Assembly: GCA_016302725.1 (NCBI GenBank)
Contig: JAEDNB010000112.1
Coordinates: forward strand, 1-6,911
Reading direction: 5' to 3'
Length of the DNA stretch: 6,911 nucleotides
DNA from: Lentisphaeria bacterium
GTDB taxonomy: Bacteria; Verrucomicrobiota; Lentisphaeria; Oligosphaerales; Oligosphaeraceae
The notes under the pieces were generated by a model, which was given only the letters and a program-made list of their open reading frames with translations, did no database searches and had not been told where the DNA came from. The translations under genes were made by a program, and so were the position numbers. Below, piece by piece: positions 1-4,463 of the stretch. Every line of letters begins with the position of its first letter. Position 1 is the first letter of the stretch.

Positions 1-4
1 CAGG

Positions 5-42
5 AAAAAAAGGGGGGCTTCCCCGGGGTGCGCGGGGAAGCC
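5..42 (-). terminator. Rho-independent terminator, minus strand
   Basis: A perfect 9-bp inverted repeat (GGCTTCCCC at 16-24, GGGGAAGCC at 34-42) encloses a 9-base loop. Read on the minus strand, the hairpin is followed by four C and then seven T (complement of 5-11). This is the layout of an intrinsic terminator for minus-strand transcripts and would end the dipeptidase mRNA about 210 bases after its stop codon. The C run between stem and T tract is slightly unusual. On the plus strand no T tract follows, so it should work in one direction only. Confidence 0.55.
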
Positions 43-136
43 GTCCGCCAGGGTGGGGCGGGGCAGGGGGAATCCATGGGCCCGCTTCCCGGTGCACAAG
101 GCAAAAGCGCAGGGGACAATGTATTGCCTTTTCCGG

Positions 137-167
137 CTTTCTCCAATGGAAACAGGGAAAGTTTTTT
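137..167 (+). terminator. Probable intrinsic terminator, plus strand
   Basis: The arm CTTTCTC (137-143) pairs with GGGAAAG (155-161) over 7 bp with one T-G wobble and an 11-base loop. Six T (162-167) follow directly. An upstream CTTTTCC (128-134) can pair with the same right arm as an alternative. No plus-strand gene lies between position 1 and here, so it would serve a gene entering from the left of the window, convergent with the dipeptidase. The stem is fairly weak, so this is a moderate call. Confidence 0.4.
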
Positions 168-174
168 GATGTCA

Positions 175-208
175 GGCGGATTTTGCCCCTTCCGCCAGGG
201 GGCGGAGG
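175..208. repeat. Three-arm inverted repeat GGCGGA / TCCGCC / GGCGGA
   Basis: GGCGGA occurs at 175-180 and again at 201-206, with its complement TCCGCC at 191-196 between them. The middle arm can pair with either outer arm. The right-hand pairing extends to 8 bp with one wobble and a 4-base AGGG loop (189-208). It lies in the 3' region of the dipeptidase transcript, about 45 bases past the stop codon, and no T tract follows on either strand. It may stabilise the mRNA 3' end. No other function is visible, and the rest of 43-253 shows no coding sequence. Confidence 0.4.
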
Positions 209-253
209 CAACGGGAGCGGGGCGTCCCCCTGGACCGTGGGGAGCGAGGGGGG

Positions 254-1804
254 TCAGTATTCCAGGGGACCCTGGGCGAAGCCTGTCCGCCGGAGGTATT
301 CCGGGCTGGAGGGGCGTTTCTGGGAGAACTTCTCGGGGGTGTTGACATAGCCCTGGTTGTAGGCCACGGCCAGTTGGGTGAAGAGGCCCTTCCATTCCTG
401 GAGGGTGGTCTCCGCCAGGCGGTTCAAGGCGGCGGGATCAGGGCGGCCCATGCTTTCCAGGGCCAGGAGGGCACGCTCCTCGGAACGCTGCTGGGCCTCA
501 GCAATGTCCCTCCGCATGTCGCAGTAGCGCAGTTCGGAGAACTGGCTGACCAGGTTGAAGCGCCACCAGGCGCATCCCTCGGGGTCGAACTCCCGGGGGC
601 TGCCATGGGAGAAGGGGCCGGGGGGAGGGGCGACGGCCAGGGGGACGAAGGGGACTTCCGCCGGACGCCCCATGGCCAGCCAGCAGAGCCCGCCGGACTC
701 CAGGATGTAGGCATATCCGGTATCCACCATGGAGATGGGGCGCTCCCAGGCGCCCAGCTTCTCCTCCTCCTCCGTGGGACGGGGGCGGTTGGGATTTCCC
801 CAGGGGCCGGCGGCCGCCCCCTGGGTCAGGTCGAAGGGGGTTCCCTCCAGGTGGTCGCGGTAGATCCGGAAGAGGTCCTGGAGCGCCACGGGGCGGTCCG
901 GGCGGAAGGAGAAGGGGTAGGCGTCATCCAGGTATCCCTTGAGGCGGGTGGGGGCCTGGAGGGAGGGGGCCAGCAGGTCCATGGTGCGCCAGACCCGCCT
1001 CATGGAATAATACGGGTGGTGGTATTCCCCTTCGGAGGTCAGGGCGGTCCAATCCACCTCCTCCCCCGCCTGCGTCCGCTTCCGCAGGCTGGAGCAGAGG
1101 CGCTGGTCGGGGGAGGATGGGTCCATCTTCCGGAGCCGGAAGAGGTTGGCCTCCACGAAGACCTCGCCGTCCGGCACCCTTCGGGCGGCCCATAGCCCCC
1201 CCGTGCCCTCGGGGGCGGGGGCCATCTCCATGACCCAGGCGTCCTCCCTGTCGGCCACCAGGAGGGTTTCCCCCGTGCCGTAGAGCCCGTATTCCTCGAT
1301 GAGGCTTCCCATGAGTTCCACCGCCTCCTGGGCTCGGGTGCAGCGCTCCAGGGCCACCCGCATGAGCTCCGAGGAGTAGAAGATTCGCTTTCCCTCCTGG
1401 GGGGGGCAGAGGTGGTGCGCCCGGCACGTGCATTCGCCGAACATCAGCCCCGCCTCGTTCATGACCCCGTAGTTGCTGTCCAGGTAGGCGAAGGTGTGGG
1501 GCACCTGGGGAATGGCGCCCACGGGAAGGGTGGGGAAGGCCTGCCCCAGGGAATCCCGGTATTCGTCCTGCCGTCCGGGGACATAGAGGCGGGGGATGAT
1601 CCGGGCGTTCCACTGGGGGAGTTCCTTTTCGCAGATGCCGCAGGGGTAGACGGGGCGCATGGCGCCCTTGGGCCAGTCCTGGGCGGGGACGTAGACAATG
1701 CGGTGGTCGGCGAGGGCGTCGTCGCAGGAGTGTGCCACCCGCATGCGTCCGTCTGCGCTGGCGGAGGGAGTGACGAGGATCGTGGTGCAGGAACTGTTGG
1801 ACAT
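254..1804 (-). CDS. C69-family dipeptidase (Ntn hydrolase)
   Basis: This 516-residue protein is a peptidase family C69 (PepD-like) enzyme, which cleaves dipeptides using an N-terminal cysteine nucleophile. The sequence opens MSNSS-Cys6-TTILV followed by SADG, the family start block, so removal of a 5-residue propeptide would expose Cys6. Other family-like segments are DSNYGVMNEAGL (109-120), GETLLVADREDAWVMEM (178-194), VEANLFRLRKMD (217-228), the HPYYSMRRVW block ending in LLAPS (263-281), GTPFDLTQGAAAGPWG (321-336) and a late WWRFNLVS (413-420). Length is normal for the family. There is no signal peptide, so it is probably cytosolic and may supply amino acids from imported peptides. The ATG at 1804 is chosen because it puts the nucleophile near the N-terminus, although no Shine-Dalgarno precedes it. 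It starts 47 bases after the TetR gene on the same strand and probably shares its transcript. Family confidence is high, but substrate is unknown and other amide-bond hydrolase activity is possible. Confidence 0.9.
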   Translation of the reverse strand: MSNSSCTTILVTPSASADGRMRVAHSCDDALADHRIVYVPAQDWPKGAMRPVYPCGICEKELPQWNARIIPRLYVPGRQDEYRDSLGQAFPTLPVGAIPQVPHTFAYLDSNYGVMNEAGLMFGECTCRAHHLCPPQEGKRIFYSSELMRVALERCTRAQEAVELMGSLIEEYGLYGTGETLLVADREDAWVMEMAPAPEGTGGLWAARRVPDGEVFVEANLFRLRKMDPSSPDQRLCSSLRKRTQAGEEVDWTALTSEGEYHHPYYSMRRVWRTMDLLAPSLQAPTRLKGYLDDAYPFSFRPDRPVALQDLFRIYRDHLEGTPFDLTQGAAAGPWGNPNRPRPTEEEEKLGAWERPISMVDTGYAYILESGGLCWLAMGRPAEVPFVPLAVAPPPGPFSHGSPREFDPEGCAWWRFNLVSQFSELRYCDMRRDIAEAQQRSEERALLALESMGRPDPAALNRLAETTLQEWKGLFTQLAVAYNQGYVNTPEKFSQKRPSSPEYLRRTGFAQGPLEY

Positions 1805-1822
1805 GGGTGCGTGGTGGGGATT

Positions 1823-1850
1823 CCCGCCCTGGCCCTTCCTTATGGGCGGG
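1823..1850 (-). repeat. Intercistronic hairpin between regulator and dipeptidase
   Basis: A perfect 7-bp inverted repeat (CCCGCCC at 1823-1829, GGGCGGG at 1844-1850) has a 14-base loop and starts directly after the TetR stop codon. Read on the minus strand, the loop contains the purine-rich run AAGGAAGGG, which resembles a ribosome-binding site but lies roughly 30 bases from the dipeptidase start, too far for normal use. No T tract follows, so it is unlikely to terminate transcription. It may adjust mRNA stability or the ratio of the two products. Confidence 0.4.
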
Positions 1851-1851
1851 G

Positions 1852-2448
1852 TTATTTCTTGAGGGCCTTGAGGGTGAGGTCAAGCCGGGTGCGGAAATTG
1901 TCCGGGTCATGGGTTTCGGTGACGGCCATCTGCATGGCCGCCCCCATGACCTGCTCGTAGAAGACGCCTGCGATCTGGGAGATGGGCAGGGCGTTGAACT
2001 CCCCCGTGTCCACGGCCTCCCGGATGAGGCGGAAGAGGGTGAGGCGCAGGAGGACAGTGTGGCGCATCACTCGGCGGGTGACGCTTTCCCCCTTGCGCTG
2101 GAGGTCGATGAGGTATTCCACCACGGCGTCCAGGAAGGGGATGTTCTTTTCCATATACTCCACCAGGCGCACCAGGATGAAGCGCATCTTCTGGGAGGGC
2201 GGGGTCTGGGGATTTTGCTGGGCGTATTGGAGGAACTCCATGCCCAGGTGGGTGGAAATGCGGTAGAGGACGGCCTCGAAGACCTTTCTCTTGCTTTCGT
2301 AATACCGGTAGAGGACTGTGCGGCTGAGCTGGCAGCGTTCCGCCAGGAGCATGAGGGTCACCTGGGGATAGCCCAGCTCCCCAAAGAGCTCCTGGGCGTT
2401 CTGGAGAATCAGTTCCGTGCGTTGGATGTGGTCGACTTTTCGTCTCAT
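1852..2448 (-). CDS. TetR/AcrR-family transcriptional regulator
   Basis: This 198-residue protein has the usual TetR-family length and layout. The DNA-binding helix-turn-helix is at about 30-51: TLMLLAERCQLSRTVLYRYY, followed by ESKRKVFEAVL, matching the family pattern of a recognition helix leading to Tyr-x-Tyr-Tyr and a Ser-Lys pair. Residues from about 70 on form the variable helical ligand-binding and dimerisation half (for example LVRLVEYMEKNIPFLDAVVEYL), which does not reveal the ligand. The frame stays open to 2679, but the added residues are proline- and glycine-rich intergenic translation, so the ATG at 2448 (MRRKVDHIQRTEL) is chosen. It has no good Shine-Dalgarno. The gene precedes the dipeptidase and diverges from the fabH-like gene, so both are candidate targets along with its own promoter. 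A link to fatty-acid metabolism is inference from position only. Confidence 0.9.
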   Translation of the reverse strand: MRRKVDHIQRTELILQNAQELFGELGYPQVTLMLLAERCQLSRTVLYRYYESKRKVFEAVLYRISTHLGMEFLQYAQQNPQTPPSQKMRFILVRLVEYMEKNIPFLDAVVEYLIDLQRKGESVTRRVMRHTVLLRLTLFRLIREAVDTGEFNALPISQIAGVFYEQVMGAAMQMAVTETHDPDNFRTRLDLTLKALKK

Positions 2449-2481
2449 GGCGTTTTCTGGTGAGGTTCCGGGGGGCGGGGA

Positions 2482-2510
2482 CAAGGGGGCGGCTTCTCCC
2501 GCCCACCTTG
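2482..2510. repeat. Hairpin 1 in the divergent region
   Basis: The arms CAAGGGGGCGG (2482-2492) and CCGCCCACCTTG (2499-2510) pair over 11 bp with a single bulged A at 2505 and a 6-base loop. It lies about 35 bases upstream of the TetR start, where it would fall in that gene's 5' leader if transcription begins further upstream. A short tandem repeat of ATGCCCC (2515-2528) follows. It could be an RNA structure in the leader or an imperfect protein-binding palindrome. No T tract follows. Confidence 0.45.
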
Positions 2511-2567
2511 GCGCATGCCCCATGCCCCCTTCTCCGGAAAGGGCGTCCGGGGAGGATAAGATATTCC

Positions 2568-2608
2568 CAAAAAGGGAGCTTTCCCGGGATGGGGAAGGCA
2601 CCTTTTTG
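2568..2608. repeat. Hairpin 2 in the divergent region (two-segment stem)
   Basis: The outer arms CAAAAAGG (2568-2575) and CCTTTTTG (2601-2608) are perfectly complementary over 8 bp. After a symmetrical 3x3 internal loop, CTTTCCC (2579-2585) pairs with GGGGAAG (2591-2597) over 7 bp with one wobble, closing a GGGAT loop. A stem of 15 pairs is unlikely to be accidental. Its A and T runs stand out in otherwise GC-rich DNA. No family of repeats is recognised. It may be an operator, a structured leader, or a dispersed palindromic element. Confidence 0.5.
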
Positions 2609-2626
2609 CCCCGGCGGGGCGGGGAT

Positions 2627-2651
2627 GGCGGGAAAGGCGCGCTTTTCCGCC
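2627..2651. repeat. Hairpin 3 in the divergent region
   Basis: GGCGGGAAAG (2627-2636) pairs with CTTTTCCGCC (2642-2651) over 10 positions with one G-T wobble, around the loop GCGCG. It lies 45-70 bases before the fabH-like start codon. Its GGGATGGC left flank resembles the GGGATGGGG within hairpin 2, hinting at an old duplication, although the match is loose. No T tract follows on either strand. Confidence 0.45.
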
Positions 2652-2681
2652 TGGGGCCGCCTGGGGCGCCGAAATCCATTG

Positions 2682-2698
2682 TATAGTATCCCCACTAT
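2682..2698 (+). promoter_or_regulatory. -10-like box and small palindrome at the fabH-like start
   Basis: TATAGT (2682-2687) matches the -10 consensus at five of six positions and lies nine bases before the ATG at 2697. No -35 match is visible at the expected distance. If used, transcription would begin almost at the start codon, giving a leaderless or near-leaderless mRNA. The same place holds an inverted repeat, ATAGT (2683-2687) and ACTAT (2694-2698), with a 6-base spacer, covering both the box and the start codon. This is where a repressor such as the divergent TetR protein could act. The arms are short, so chance is possible. For the opposite direction, the AT-rich patch at 2555-2573 is the only promoter-like stretch (TATCTT on the minus strand), also without a clear -35. 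Confidence 0.3.
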
Positions 2699-3689
2699 GT
2701 CCTTCCCTCCCTCCCAACATGTCCGCGTGGCCGGCGTAGGCGCCTATCTCCCGGAGCGCGTGGTGACCAACGAGGAACTCTCCGCCTCCCTGGACACCTC
2801 CCACGAATGGATCCTCTCCCATACCGGCATCCATCAGCGCCATCTGGCCGCCCCCGGGGAGAGCGCCTCCTCCATGGGGCTCCTGGCCGCCCGGAGGGCC
2901 CTGGAGGACGCACATCTCCTCCCCGGGGACCTGGCCATGGTGATTGTGACCACCTCCACGGCGGACTATGCCAGCTATCCCTCCACGGCGGCCATCATCC
3001 AGGGAAACCTGGGGGCTGTGAACGCGGGGGCCTTCGACCTGAACGCCGCCTGCGCGGGCTTCGCCTATGGCGTGGCCATGGGAAAATGCTACTGCCAGGC
3101 CCAGGGGCGCCCCGTCCTGGTGGTGGCCAGCGAGGTCAATTCCCGGATCCTGGACTGGCATGACCGGGGCACCTGCGTCCTCTTCGGGGACGGCGCCGGC
3201 GCCGTGGTCCTGGCCCCCTCCTCCCGCCCCGGGATGCTCCATGAGGTCCTGGGGGCGGACGGCACGGGGGCGGGCTATCTGGTCCGGGAAGCGGGCCTGC
3301 GCACCCCGGAGGACATCCTCCGCCCCCCCGGGTTCGTGCGGATGGACGGACGCGCGGTCTTCCAGTTCGCCGTGCGGGCCATGGAGAATGTGATCCGCCG
3401 CCTCCTGTCGGAGACGGGCCATGGCCTGGAGGACATCCAGCACTTCATCCCCCACCAGGCCAATGGACGGATCCTGGATGCGGTGGCCCGGAACATGGGG
3501 CTGGCGCCGGAGCGCTTCTTCCGGAACATCCAGCATGTGGCCAACACCTCCAGCGCCTCCATCCCCATCGCCCTGGCGGAACTGCGCCGGCAGGGTGCCC
3601 TGAAACAGGGAGACTTGATTCTCACCGTGGCCTTCGGCGCCGGCCTGGTCTACGGGGGAAGCCTCCTCCGCTGGGAGGCCGAGGGATAG
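2697..3689 (+). CDS. fabH: Beta-ketoacyl-ACP synthase III (FabH-like)
   Basis: This 330-residue protein matches the FabH/KAS III family in length and motifs. KAS III starts fatty-acid synthesis by condensing an acyl-CoA with malonyl-ACP. The catalytic triad is complete: Cys119 in LNAACAGF, His253 in PHQAN and Asn283 in ANTSSAS. Also present are the GTCVLFGDGAGAVVL block (158-172) and the C-terminal VAFGAGLVYGGSLLRW (311-326). The PHQAN motif argues for a true elongating KAS III rather than a thiolase or HMG-CoA synthase relative. In the first block, WILSHTGIHQR has His42 where well-studied FabH enzymes have Arg (RTGI). The ATG at 2697 aligns with family N-termini, and the open frame reaching back to 2460 crosses the hairpins. 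No Shine-Dalgarno is visible. The usual neighbours plsX, fabD and acpP are absent, so this may be an accessory copy with a different primer. It may be controlled by the divergent TetR protein. The 94-base gap after it has only a weak AGGG/CCCT hairpin followed by TTTTCTT. Confidence 0.92.
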   Translation: MSFPPSQHVRVAGVGAYLPERVVTNEELSASLDTSHEWILSHTGIHQRHLAAPGESASSMGLLAARRALEDAHLLPGDLAMVIVTTSTADYASYPSTAAIIQGNLGAVNAGAFDLNAACAGFAYGVAMGKCYCQAQGRPVLVVASEVNSRILDWHDRGTCVLFGDGAGAVVLAPSSRPGMLHEVLGADGTGAGYLVREAGLRTPEDILRPPGFVRMDGRAVFQFAVRAMENVIRRLLSETGHGLEDIQHFIPHQANGRILDAVARNMGLAPERFFRNIQHVANTSSASIPIALAELRRQGALKQGDLILTVAFGAGLVYGGSLLRWEAEG

Positions 3690-3783
3690 CGCCGCCCTTT
3701 TCTTGCCTCACGTTCCTGCTTCTTCCCGCAGGAGACTCCTTGAAATACTCCCGCCTCCGCCTTCACTTCCTACGGATTGCACC

Positions 3784-4419
3784 ATGCCAACACTTGTCTT
3801 CATGGGGGATTCCATCACCGATTGCGGCCGCCGGACCTCGGGCGGCGCAGGCTATCCCGAGGGGCTCTGGGGGGCCGGATATCCCGGCCTGATCGCCAGC
3901 CGGCTCCTTGCGGACCGCCCTGGCGAGGGATGGAACATCATCAACCAGGGCATCAGCGGAAACCGGATTGTGGACTTGTATGCCCGCTGGAAGGGGGATT
4001 GCCTGAACTATGCCCCGGATTGGGTCAGCATCCTAATCGGAATCAATGACCTGTGGCATGAAAAATCCTGCGGGAACGGCGTGGAGGTGCCACGCTATGC
4101 CCAATTCTACCAAATGCTCCTGGATTGGACGCGCCAAAGCCGCCCCCAGGCGCGGCTGGTCCTCATGGACCCCTTCGCCTCCCCCTTCGGCGCCGTCTCG
4201 GAGGATTGGCTGGAGGATGTGGCCCAGCGCCAGGAGGTGGTCCGCTCCCTGGCCGAAAAAAACGGCGCCATCCACCTGCCCCTGGGAAAGGTGCTGGAGA
4301 CGGCCCTGAAGGAGGCCCCCCCGGAATACTGGCTGGTGGACGGCGTCCACCCCCGCCCCCCCTTCCACCAGCGCATCGCCGACGCCTGGCTGAAGGCGAC
4401 TGGGCTGGCACGCCCATAG
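3784..4419 (+). CDS. SGNH/GDSL-family hydrolase (probable carbohydrate esterase)
   Basis: This 211-residue protein is a single-domain SGNH hydrolase. Block I is FMGDSITDCGR with nucleophile Ser10, block II is NQGISGNRIVDLYARW (Gly56 and Asn60), block III is IGINDLW with Asn88, and block V is DGVHPR with Asp186 and His189. The serine-histidine-aspartate triad and both oxyanion-hole residues are therefore present. The YARWK and IGIND context resembles the bacterial subgroup found near polysaccharide-degrading genes, whose members often remove acetyl groups. The substrate here is inferred. The start at 3784 lets block I begin at residue 5, as expected. An upstream ATG at 3703 would add 27 arginine- and proline-rich residues that are neither a signal peptide nor conserved-looking. 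No secretion signal is seen, so the enzyme appears cytosolic. The segment GAGYP occurs twice nine residues apart (21-25 and 30-34). The gene ends 44 bases before the glycoside hydrolase and is probably co-transcribed with it. Confidence 0.88.
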   Translation: MPTLVFMGDSITDCGRRTSGGAGYPEGLWGAGYPGLIASRLLADRPGEGWNIINQGISGNRIVDLYARWKGDCLNYAPDWVSILIGINDLWHEKSCGNGVEVPRYAQFYQMLLDWTRQSRPQARLVLMDPFASPFGAVSEDWLEDVAQRQEVVRSLAEKNGAIHLPLGKVLETALKEAPPEYWLVDGVHPRPPFHQRIADAWLKATGLARP

Positions 4420-4463
4420 CATCCCCGCAAAGACACGCCCACCCCTAAAAATCCCCCGCCGCC

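Noticed and set aside
28..345. A 105-codon plus-strand frame at the left edge
   Set aside because: It is Gly/Arg-rich without motifs, overlaps the 3' end of the dipeptidase gene, and passes through the terminator region.
1412..1960. A 182-codon plus-strand frame opposite the dipeptidase start
   Set aside because: It is antisense to the conserved nucleophile region of a well-supported C69 gene and has no motif of its own.
2449..2679. N-terminal extension of the TetR-type protein to 2679
   Set aside because: The added 77 residues are Pro/Gly-rich and run through the hairpins. The 198-residue form has the normal family length.
2460..2696. N-terminal extension of the fabH-like protein to 2460
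   Set aside because: The added 79 residues are low-complexity, cross hairpins 2 and 3, and precede a start that already matches the family N-terminus.
2445..3536. A 363-codon minus-strand frame opposite the fabH-like gene
   Set aside because: The opposite strand encodes a complete KAS III with its full catalytic triad. The antisense product shows no recognisable motifs and is a by-product of GC-rich codons.
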